From Actinocatenispora rupis (GTDB lineage: Bacteria; Actinomycetota; Actinomycetes; Mycobacteriales; Micromonosporaceae), in assembly GCF_016861975.1 (NCBI RefSeq), contig NZ_BOMB01000026.1, positions 99,848 to 163,847 on the forward strand: a stretch of DNA of 64,000 nucleotides, in the 5' to 3' direction. Under the pieces are notes generated by a model. It saw nothing but the letters and a program-made list of their open reading frames with translations. It had not been told where the DNA came from and searched no databases. The position numbers and the translations under genes were made by a program. Of the stretch, positions 56,706 through 64,000 are shown piece after piece. Numbering within the stretch: the first letter of the stretch is position 1; each line of letters begins with the position of its first letter.

Positions 56706-56996
56706 GTGATCTTCAAGGCGGTACGGGAGGGCAAGCCGTACCCCGACCACGGCATGTCCACGAAGCAGTGGGCGGACATCCCGCCCCGTCCCGTGCGGCT
56801 CGACCAGCTCGTCACCACCAAGCGCGAGCTGGCGCTGGACCGGCTGCTCGCCGAGGACTCCACGTTCTACGGCGACCTGTTCCCGCACGTCGTCGAGTGG
56901 TCCGGCGCGCTCTACCTGGAGGACGGCCTGCACCGCGCGCTGCGCGCGGCGCTCCAGCAGCGCACCTCGATCCACGCCCGCGTCCTCGTCATCTGA
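56706..56996 (+). CDS. Conserved small actinobacterial protein (96 aa)
   Basis: Starts MIFKAVREGKPYPDHGMSTK, with QWADIPPRPVRLDQLVTTKR, LLAEDSTFYGDLFPHVVEW and YLEDGLHRALRAALQQR. I recall near-identical small proteins across actinobacteria, function unknown. The LDQL....DGLHRALRA layout is faintly reminiscent of ParB/Srx-type folds, but the match is only suggestive. GTG 56706. No neighbour gives a role; it converges with the hydrolase gene, 12 bp apart. Confidence 0.85.
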   Translation: MIFKAVREGKPYPDHGMSTKQWADIPPRPVRLDQLVTTKRELALDRLLAEDSTFYGDLFPHVVEWSGALYLEDGLHRALRAALQQRTSIHARVLVI

Positions 56997-57008
56997 GCCG
57001 CCGCCGGG

Positions 57009-57899
57009 TCACCGGTGCGCCAGGACGAACCCCCGCACGCTCGTCGCGTACCGGTCGGGCTCCTCGAACTGGGCGAAGTGTGCGGACGAGTCGAACACCT
57101 CGATCCGCCCGGTCGGTACGTGCCGGCGGAACCCGTCGATCTGCTCCGGCCCGGTGGTCAGGTCGTACCGGCCCTTGATGAGCAGCGCCGGTACGGACAG
57201 GCCGGCGAGCAGCGGCACCATCGAGGCCATCACGTCCGGCGCGTCCGGCAGCCGGTGGCCGTACTCGTCGGCACGGTCGCGCTGGTCGGTCGGCACCGGG
57301 TTGTCGGCCAGCGTCCGCGTCAGCTCGACCCGCGCCTCCGGCTTGTGCACGTACAGGTCGACGTAGCGGTCGCCGAGGGCGGCGACGACGCTGCGCGCCT
57401 CCCACCGGTCGGTGAGGTCCTCGGTGGCGAGCTGCCGGCAGCGGGCCGCGGACACCGCGTCGCCGAGTTCCTCGAACAGTCCGGCGGCGGCCGGCAGGCG
57501 CAGTCGTTCGGCCTCGGCCATGTCCCAGCCGGGGTTCTCGAAGATGACGGCACTGATCGCCTCCGGGTGCTGGTGCGCGTACCGGAGGGCGAACCGGCCG
57601 CCGAACGAGTGTCCGAGCACCGCCCAGCGTTCCAGCCCGAGCGACGCGCGCAGCGACTCGCAGTCGGCGACCAGGTCGCTCTCGTCGAGCGGCTCGTCCG
57701 GGGCGAGCGGATCGGTCTCCAGGGGCCCCCGCCGGTCGAGCCCGATCACCCGCAGGTCCGCGGCCAGCCGGTCGCCCTGCCAGAGCATGAACTCGTGGCA
57801 GCCCATCCCGGGTCCGCCGTGCAGGTACAGCAGCGGCGGCGCGTCCGGTGCACCACGTACGTCCAGGAACAGGCGGCGGTCCGCCGTGGTCGCGCGCAT
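57009..57899 (-). CDS. Alpha/beta hydrolase (proline iminopeptidase-like)
   Basis: 296 residues. LLYLHGGPGMG near 24 (oxyanion HGGPG), nucleophile elbow GHSFGG with Ser near 97, catalytic Asp in KGRYDLTTGPEQ near 245, His in FDSSAHFAQFEEP near 272. The HGGPG start is typical of S33 aminopeptidases and their relatives. ATG 57899 follows GGGAGGG (9 nt). Cytoplasmic; substrate unknown. Confidence 0.92.
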   Translation of the reverse strand: MRATTADRRLFLDVRGAPDAPPLLYLHGGPGMGCHEFMLWQGDRLAADLRVIGLDRRGPLETDPLAPDEPLDESDLVADCESLRASLGLERWAVLGHSFGGRFALRYAHQHPEAISAVIFENPGWDMAEAERLRLPAAAGLFEELGDAVSAARCRQLATEDLTDRWEARSVVAALGDRYVDLYVHKPEARVELTRTLADNPVPTDQRDRADEYGHRLPDAPDVMASMVPLLAGLSVPALLIKGRYDLTTGPEQIDGFRRHVPTGRIEVFDSSAHFAQFEEPDRYATSVRGFVLAHR

Positions 57900-58094
57900 C
57901 GGGCGACTCCCTCCCGTCGGTACGTCGGAAGCCTAACCAGCGGTGACTGTGTCGTACCGGTCGTTCGCGGTGGACGTGCCCGGATCGGGGAGTGACGCTG
58001 CCTGCACCGACTGGCCGGTACGCCGCGGTCCCTCTAGGGTCTGACGGGATGATGGTTCTTCTCATCCGAGGACATACCGGGTGGTGAGGTGTTG

Positions 58095-58742
58095 ATGGCG
58101 GACACGTCGCGACGCGCCCGGCGCTGGCCACTGGTCGTCGCCGCCGCGCTCGTCCTCGTCCTCGCGGCGGCGCTCGTCCGGTCGCTGCACGTGGTCGACT
58201 GGCCGCCCAACCCGTTCGCCGAGCGCACCACCGACCGCAGCGGCCCGGTGCTCCTCCAGTCCATCCAGGACCTCTCCCGGTACGAGGGGGCCGCCGGCTC
58301 GTTCCAGGTGATCGTGGACCTGGCGCACGAGGCGCGGTTCCTGTCGCCGGTGGTGAAGGGCGACCGCACGCTGTTCGTCGCCGTCGGCACCGTCGACGCG
58401 TACGTGGACTTCGGTGGCGTGGGCGCGAAGGCGGTCACCACGAACAAGGCGCGTACGACCGCGACGATCACGCTGCCGCACGCCAGGCTGGAACGGGCGA
58501 ACCTGGACCAGAAGCACAGCCACGTGGTCGCCGAACAGCGCGGCCTGCTCGACCGGGTGCAGTCGTTCCTCGGCGACGACCCGGACCGCCAGCACCAGCT
58601 CTACACGTTGGCGCAGCAGAAGATCGGCGACGCCGCCAAGTCCAGCAAGCTCGCCGCCCAGTGCGAGCGCAACACCCGGGTCATGCTGACCGGCATGCTC
58701 CGCTCCCTCGGGTACACCAGCGTCACCGTCCGGTACGCCTGA
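58095..58742 (+). CDS. DUF4230 membrane-anchored protein
   Basis: 215 residues. One N-terminal helix (WPLVVAAALVLVLAAALV) then an extracellular domain with VLLQSIQDLSRYEGAAGSFQ, VVDLAHEARFLSPV, and the C-terminal KIGDAAKSSKLAAQCERNTR...SLGYTSVTVRY. This is the DUF4230 pattern; function unknown. ATG 58095 (a TTG at 58089 is close by). It converges on and overlaps the MarR gene by 20 bp. Confidence 0.9.
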   Translation: MADTSRRARRWPLVVAAALVLVLAAALVRSLHVVDWPPNPFAERTTDRSGPVLLQSIQDLSRYEGAAGSFQVIVDLAHEARFLSPVVKGDRTLFVAVGTVDAYVDFGGVGAKAVTTNKARTTATITLPHARLERANLDQKHSHVVAEQRGLLDRVQSFLGDDPDRQHQLYTLAQQKIGDAAKSSKLAAQCERNTRVMLTGMLRSLGYTSVTVRYA

Positions 58743-59214
58743 CCGGCTCCGCCGTCTCGGTACCCTCGTCGATCTCGGCGACGAGCGCCGCGAGCGCGGG
58801 CAGTGCCGTACGCAGGGCGGCGCGTTGGTCGGCGGTGAGCCGGTCCTGCGCCGTACGCAGGATCCGCTCGTTGCCGTCCTCCCAGCCGGCGAGCGCGGCC
58901 GTGCCCGTCGACGTCAACGCGAGCCGCACCGTACGACGGTCGGCGGGGTCGTCGCTGCGGTTCACCATGCCGAGCCGGACCAGGCCGTTGACCAGGGTGG
59001 TGACGGTGTTGGGGGCGAGCCGCAGCAGCCGGGCGACCTCGCTGGGGCGGGCGCCGGGCCGCTCGGCGAGGCACGCCATCAGCTCCAGCTGGGCCACCGC
59101 GAGCGGGTTGTCGGGGCCGCTCGCGCGCGCCGCCCGGCGCATCGCGCGCCGCAGCCGGGCGACGGTGTCGGCGAGCCGCCGACCTACCTGTTCATCCGTG
59201 CCGACCCCGGTCAT
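58723..59214 (-). CDS. MarR family regulator of the DHA2 exporter
   Basis: 163 residues from ATG 59214. MarR core: DTVARLRRAMRRAA, LAVAQLELMACLAERPGAR, RPSEVARLLRLAPNTVTTLV (HTH), LGMVNRSDDPADRRTVRLAL (wing with DRR), C-terminal dimer helix. Its start overlaps the end of the exporter gene by 23 bp and it is downstream of it on the same strand, so it is in the exporter operon and likely controls the tandem dyads at 60643-60671. Confidence 0.93.
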   Translation of the reverse strand: MTGVGTDEQVGRRLADTVARLRRAMRRAARASGPDNPLAVAQLELMACLAERPGARPSEVARLLRLAPNTVTTLVNGLVRLGMVNRSDDPADRRTVRLALTSTGTAALAGWEDGNERILRTAQDRLTADQRAALRTALPALAALVAEIDEGTETAEPVRRTGR

Positions 59215-60631
59215 GTGCCCCCGAACCCCCGCTGATGCGCGTGACGATACCGGCCGCCACGGCGACAATCCCCAGCAGCCCACTGGAGAATCTCACGCCG
59301 TCGGCCGGTCCCGCCAGGTGCAGCACGAGCGTCACGAGGGCCACGCCGAGCGCGGTACCGAGCGCCCGCGTCATGTTCACCATCCCGCCGGCCGTACCAG
59401 CGGCCCGCGCGGGTGCGGCGGCCATCACCGCGGCGTTGTTCGCCGGCGTGAACAGCCCCAACCCCAGCCCGGTCACCGCGAACGCCGCGCACAGCAGCGC
59501 CGGCGTCGCCGGCAGTACGGCGAGCACGGCCATCCCGGCCGCCGCGACCAGCAGCCCCGCCGTACCCCGGGCCCGGTTGCCCCAGGTCCGCGGGACGAGC
59601 CGGCCGCCGGCGACCGCGGCGACCGCGAACCCGGCCGGCAGCGCCGTCAGGTACAGCCCGGTCAACCCGCCCGGTACGCCCAGCCGGTCCAGCGCGATCG
59701 GCCCGAGTACCAGCGGCCCGAACAGCACCAGGTATCCCAGGCACGCGGTGGCGAGGCCGCCCGCGATGACCCGGTCGCGGAGTACGGCGAGCGACACCAG
59801 CGGTTCCGCGGCCCGCCCCTCCCGCCGTACGAACCCCACCGCACCCAGTACGGCGAGCGCCACCAGCCCCAGCATCAGCGGCGCCGGTACGGAGAGGCCG
59901 GAGCCGGCGGAGATCGCCAGCAGCCCGGCCGTCGTCGTACCGGCGAGGAGCAGCAGCCCGCCGGTGTCGAAGCGCCCGACGGGGGTGCGCTGCCGGGTCC
60001 GCGGCAGCAGGTACCGCCCGGCGACCAGGCCGAGGATCCCCACCGGAACGTTGATCATGAACACCCAGCGCCAGCCGAGGCCGTGCACGAGCAGCCCGCC
60101 CGCGGTCGGCCCGAGCGCCAGCCCGATCGCCTGAGCCGCCGCCTGCACGCCCAGCCCCGCGCGCAGCCGCCCCGCCGGCATGCTCGTCGTGATCAGCGCG
60201 ACGCTGTTGGCCTGCATCATCGCCGCGCCGGCCGCCTGCGCCACCCGCGCCAGCACCAGTACCGGCAGCGACGGCGCCAGCCCGCACCCGACCGACGCCA
60301 CCGTGAACAGCAGGAAACCCAGCAGGTACACGGCTTTGCGGCCGACCGCGTCGGACAGCCGCCCGATCGGTACGAGCAGCGCCACCAGCACCACCAGGTA
60401 CGCCAGCGACACCCACTCGACCGCCGCCAGCGACGTACGGAAGGTGTGTCCGAGCGCCGGGAAGGTCAGGGTCACGATGCTCGCGTCGAGCTGACCCATG
60501 AACGCGCCGAGGCAGACGGTCGCGACGGCCAGCCACGGTGCCCGCGGCGACCGCCGTACGACATCGGGTCGGGCCCGTTCGGTGAGCAGTCCGGCGAGCC
60601 CTCCGGCGGGGGCGTCGGTGGCGGTCGGCAT
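59192..60631 (-). CDS. MFS drug exporter, DHA2 (EmrB/QacA) type
   Basis: 479 residues, about 14 helices. Motif A-like RLSDAVGRKAVYLLGFLLF near 93, motif B LARVAQAAGAAMMQANSVAL, motif C-like GLALGPTAGGLLVHGLGWRW near 150, and the 14-helix marker D1 near LGAFMGQLDASIVTLTFPAL. It exports drugs or biocides by proton exchange. ATG 60631 (a GTG at 60637 is possible). Two TTCTG-N3-CAGAA sites lie directly upstream and the MarR gene overlaps its 3' end, making a self-regulated pump operon. Confidence 0.94.
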   Translation of the reverse strand: MPTATDAPAGGLAGLLTERARPDVVRRSPRAPWLAVATVCLGAFMGQLDASIVTLTFPALGHTFRTSLAAVEWVSLAYLVVLVALLVPIGRLSDAVGRKAVYLLGFLLFTVASVGCGLAPSLPVLVLARVAQAAGAAMMQANSVALITTSMPAGRLRAGLGVQAAAQAIGLALGPTAGGLLVHGLGWRWVFMINVPVGILGLVAGRYLLPRTRQRTPVGRFDTGGLLLLAGTTTAGLLAISAGSGLSVPAPLMLGLVALAVLGAVGFVRREGRAAEPLVSLAVLRDRVIAGGLATACLGYLVLFGPLVLGPIALDRLGVPGGLTGLYLTALPAGFAVAAVAGGRLVPRTWGNRARGTAGLLVAAAGMAVLAVLPATPALLCAAFAVTGLGLGLFTPANNAAVMAAAPARAAGTAGGMVNMTRALGTALGVALVTLVLHLAGPADGVRFSSGLLGIVAVAAGIVTRISGGSGAHDRGRHG

Positions 60632-60642
60632 CGGCACCTTCG

Positions 60643-60671
60643 TTCTGCGGCAGAACAGTTCTGTGTCAGAA
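60643..60671 (-). promoter_or_regulatory. Tandem MarR-type operators TTCTG-N3-CAGAA
   Basis: Copies TTCTGCGGCAGAA (60643-60655) and TTCTGTGTCAGAA (60659-60671), both perfect 5-bp dyads, centres 16 bp apart. The first extends to GTTCTG...CAGAAC. They lie 12-40 bp upstream of the exporter start, where repressor binding would block transcription. Confidence 0.8.
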
Positions 60672-60814
60672 ACTTATCCCGCCCCACATCCCCCTGACCA
60701 GGTACGTCGTCCGGTTGTGCGCCGCCTCACCGAATCCTCGCGACCCCCACCCCCAGGAAGTACGCTCGCAGTCGGCGCCGCGACGACGCGGGCGCCAACC
60801 AGCCCGAGGCGGGG

Positions 60815-62191
<1,377 letters not shown>

Positions 62192-62203
62192 CGCGCACAT
62201 TCG

Positions 62204-62232
62204 CTACGCCACCGTAGGCTACCGACGGGTAG
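62204..62232 (+). promoter_or_regulatory. Tandem CTAC-type dyads upstream of the hemolysin III gene
   Basis: CTACG-CCAC-CGTAG (62204-62217) and CTACC-GACG-GGTAG (62219-62232), 15 bp apart. They overlap -10-like TAGGCT (62215-62220) and TAGGAT (62230-62235), so a TetR-like repressor is a natural guess. Confidence 0.65.
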
Positions 62233-62241
62233 GATTCGTGG

Positions 62242-62922
62242 ATGGCCGCAACCACGCTCGGCGGCACCGCCGCCAAGGACCCGCACGCCCGCCCGCGGAT
62301 GCGCGGCTGGCTGCATGCGTACGCCGTCGGGGTCGCCGCGGTCTGCGGCGTCGTCCTCTGTTCCGTGGCCGCCAGCCGCCCCGGCTGGATCCCCTTCGCC
62401 GCCTGCCTGGTCTACTCGGTGACCATCTGCGGCCTGTTCGGCATCAGCGCGCTCTACCACCGCCACGTCTGGGGCCCCCGGGGGTACGCGGTGATGAAGC
62501 GCCTCGACCACTCGATGATCTTCCTGTTCATCGCCGGGACGTACACGCCGTTCAGCCTCCTGCTGATGCCCCGGCACACGGCGCTGATCGTGCTCGCCGT
62601 GGTGTGGGGCGGTGCGCTCGCCGGTGTCGCGCTCAAGATGGCCTGGCCGCGTGCCCCACGCTGGCTGTCCGTCCCGCTGTACATCGCGCTCGGCTGGGTC
62701 GCCGTCTTCGTACTGCCCGACATCCTGCACATCGGGGGGCCGGCCGCGCTCGCGCTGCTGCTCGCCGGCGGTGTCGTGTACAGCCTCGGTGCCGTCTGCT
62801 ACGCGGTGAAGCGCCCGAACCCGTGGCCGCGCACCTTCGGCCACCACGAGTTCTTCCACGCCGCGACCCTCATCGCCGCCGCCTGCCATCACATAGGGGT
62901 GTACTTCGCGGTCCTTGCGTAG
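62242..62922 (+). CDS. Hemolysin III / YqfA family (PAQR-like) membrane protein
   Basis: 226 residues with seven helices. PAQR/HlyIII marks: SALYHRHVWG (Ser and His of the metal site) near 69, MKRLDHSMIFLFIAGTYTPF near 85 (Asp), HHEFFHAATLIAAACHHIGV at the end (His pair). By PAQR family knowledge these residues bind zinc, giving a possible ceramidase or hydrolase role; most bacterial members are uncharacterised. ATG 62242. Tandem dyads directly upstream suggest a dedicated repressor. Confidence 0.94.
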   Translation: MAATTLGGTAAKDPHARPRMRGWLHAYAVGVAAVCGVVLCSVAASRPGWIPFAACLVYSVTICGLFGISALYHRHVWGPRGYAVMKRLDHSMIFLFIAGTYTPFSLLLMPRHTALIVLAVVWGGALAGVALKMAWPRAPRWLSVPLYIALGWVAVFVLPDILHIGGPAALALLLAGGVVYSLGAVCYAVKRPNPWPRTFGHHEFFHAATLIAAACHHIGVYFAVLA

Positions 62923-63006
62923 CGGCGCAACCGGACCCCGGGGACGGCTTGTCGTCATTCGCCCGGCGGGGATGCGCAGTTTGCGCCGACCGGCTAGCTT
63001 CCGCAC

Positions 63007-63426
63007 GTGCACCCGAACCAGATGCCGCCCCAGGGGGGCGCAGTCCTCAACATCACGACCACCAAGCCGTTCCTCGCCTGGATGCTGGCGTTCACGCCGC
63101 CGCGTCTCACTCTCAACGGCCAGGAATCCAAGCTGACCTGGGGCCAGAACCAGGTGCCGGTCCCGCCGGGCCGCTACGACCTGCAGGTCCACGTGCCGTA
63201 CCTGTGGAAGATCGGCCAGGCCGGCATGCAGGTCGACGTACACCCCGGAGCCCAGGTGCCCGTCTTCTACGCCGCGCCCTGGTGGAACTTCCAGCCCGGC
63301 GCGATCGCCCACCAGCCTGTCGAGTCGCCCGGCAAGACCGCGGCCATCGCGGTGAACATCGCGGCCGCGGTGCTCCTCCTCCTGATCATCATCTGCGGCT
63401 GCGCCGGCGCTCTCAGCGGCAACTGA
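63007..63426 (+). CDS. Small membrane protein, unknown
   Basis: 139 residues from GTG 63007. A soluble beta-rich domain (TTTKPFLAWMLAFTPPRLTL, QVPVPPGRYDLQVHVPYLWK, MQVDVHPGAQVPVFYAAPWW) is followed by one C-terminal helix (AAIAVNIAAAVLLLLIIIC). It should be a tail-anchored membrane protein with the domain in the cytoplasm. I recall similar small actinobacterial proteins but know no function. Confidence 0.82.
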   Translation: MHPNQMPPQGGAVLNITTTKPFLAWMLAFTPPRLTLNGQESKLTWGQNQVPVPPGRYDLQVHVPYLWKIGQAGMQVDVHPGAQVPVFYAAPWWNFQPGAIAHQPVESPGKTAAIAVNIAAAVLLLLIIICGCAGALSGN

Positions 63427-63442
63427 CCCTTCCGCGTACTCC

Positions 63443-63478
63443 CGGGGCGGGTTCCGGCATCGTCCGGAGCCCGCCCCG
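63443..63478. terminator. 15-bp hairpin after the small membrane protein gene
   Basis: Arms 63443-63457 and 63464-63478 with one G-U pair, loop CATCGT. It separates the protein-coding region from the promoter region that follows. Confidence 0.8.
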
Positions 63479-63707
63479 ACCGCGTACGGGAGGCTTGTGA
63501 GCGCCGACACGGGACCCCGGTTTGACGCACCGTTCGGCCATCGCGTAACTTTCTCTCTGCCCGCGGGGAACCGGACGGAAACCGGGCCGCCAAGGCGGCC
63601 GGTTGGGACGGCCTGCGGGACACTCCGAGGTAAGGGCGAGCACATCGGCCTGCGCGGGGTGCGGCGAGCCGGATCGTTCGGTGGGCCACCGAGGGGGACA
63701 CCCCGGG

Positions 63708-63736
63708 TCGGACCGCCAAAACGGACCAGGTAAGCT
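63708..63736 (+). promoter_or_regulatory. Upstream rrn-type promoter
   Basis: -35 TCGGAC (63708-63713), 17-bp spacer, -10 TAAGCT (63731-63736), followed by GGACGAGCAAGG. The -10 and the bases after it closely repeat those of the downstream promoter. Confidence 0.5.
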
Positions 63737-63848
63737 TGGACGAGCAAGGCGCCGAACAGGGCGGCCGATGCGAAATCTCCAGGACAATGGTTCCGAGATT
63801 CCGCTGCGGCAAATCTGGCCGGTTTTGCGAAATCCTTCCTGATAGTTT

Positions 63849-63866
63849 CAGAGTATAAAGACTCTG
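63849..63866. repeat. AT-rich short dyad upstream of the main promoter
   Basis: CAGAGT (63849-63854) and ACTCTG (63861-63866), loop ATAAAG. It lies in the most AT-rich ~100 bp of this part of the window, where an UP-like element or activator site would be expected for a strong promoter. Confidence 0.4.
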
Positions 63867-63904
63867 CGACTTGATGGTGCCCAATTGATTGAGCCGGGGC
63901 GGAT

Positions 63905-63933
63905 TTGACCGGCAGAGATCGACGGGGTAAGCT
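63905..63933 (+). promoter_or_regulatory. Main rrn-type promoter
   Basis: -35 TTGACC (63905-63910), exactly 17-bp spacer, -10 TAAGCT (63928-63933), close to the actinobacterial vegetative consensus and the best promoter in the window. Transcription should start near 63940. Confidence 0.75.
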
Positions 63934-63939
63934 AAACGA

Positions 63940-64000
63940 GCAAGACAAGAAAGACCGAAAGACAAAGCCCCGGGGTGGCGGGCCGAAAGGCCAAGATCTC
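63940..64000 (+). ncRNA. Leader of a probable rRNA operon (partial)
   Basis: The transcribed sequence, beginning near ACGAGCAAGACAAGAAAGAC, is purine-rich, contains no start codon with a ribosome site, and has a GGCC-GAAA-GGCC tetraloop hairpin at 63981-63992. Tandem strong promoters and a non-coding leader suit an rRNA operon; the 16S gene itself would begin beyond 64000, so this is inference. Confidence 0.5.

Overview
The window is chromosomal DNA of a high-GC actinomycete. GTG starts are common, four-base or eight-base stop/start overlaps are frequent, and several genes are actinobacterial markers: SepH, DUF3027, DUF2530, DUF4031, a bacterial XPB helicase, a mycothiol-type maleylpyruvate isomerase fold and two futalosine-pathway menaquinone enzymes. 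The frequent gtac/ggtacc words and the rRNA-type promoter at the right edge suit Micromonosporaceae or a near relative, but that is an inference from style. I see no integrase, no intact insertion sequence, no CRISPR array, no tRNA and no obvious biosynthetic cluster.

Layout. 1-2602: end of an N-acetylglucosamine-kinase-like gene, an M19 dipeptidase and an unknown gene, overlapping head to tail. 2614-9597: a sugar-porter MFS gene, then a polytopic membrane subtilisin divergent from a membrane Ser/Thr kinase. 9728-14650: glpD, an unknown membrane protein, a P-loop pseudogene, a GNAT, DUF4031 and a lipoprotein. 14651-15013: a hairpin-rich spacer. 15014-24408: XPB helicase, a membrane-anchored M28 peptidase, a small membrane protein, a CPA1 antiporter and the helicase-associated partner protein usually found with XPB. 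24517-27698: a 61-residue peptide gene, a glycerophosphodiesterase, a HAD-LarE fusion and a cold-shock protein. 27986-35560: mqnD-mqnB, an MFS gene, then DUF3027 overlapping a sacsin-like ATPase, DUF2530 and a small membrane protein. 35596-39813: a response regulator and a histidine kinase facing each other, then a purine permease and a GNAT. 39892-43248: an ABC sugar-binding lipoprotein overlapping a sulfatase, and an 84-residue protein of very biased composition. 43535-49273: MarR plus MFS, a maleylpyruvate isomerase-like gene, a small unknown overlapping thpR, and a PadR-ABC ATPase-permease operon. 49363-56236: sepH, serC, citrate synthase, pdxH-MFS and an aldose epimerase. 56706-63426: a conserved small protein, an alpha/beta hydrolase, DUF4230, a DHA2 exporter with its own MarR, L-serine dehydratase, a hemolysin III-family protein and a small membrane protein. 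63497-64000: tandem strong promoters and a leader that probably feed an rRNA operon beyond the edge.

How the parts work together. Most of this is core metabolism and membrane physiology: menaquinone synthesis, PLP and serine metabolism, citrate synthesis, glycerol-phosphate use, purine uptake and cell-division control. Three drug or metabolite exporter units carry their own MarR or PadR regulator and visible operator dyads. The items most worth following are the membrane protease facing a membrane kinase, the DUF3027/sacsin-like ATPase pair (whose ATPase carries a recent AT-rich 24-bp tandem repeat), the HAD-LarE fusion, the K/R/E-free 84-residue protein behind its own promoter and palindrome, and several tandem operator arrays.
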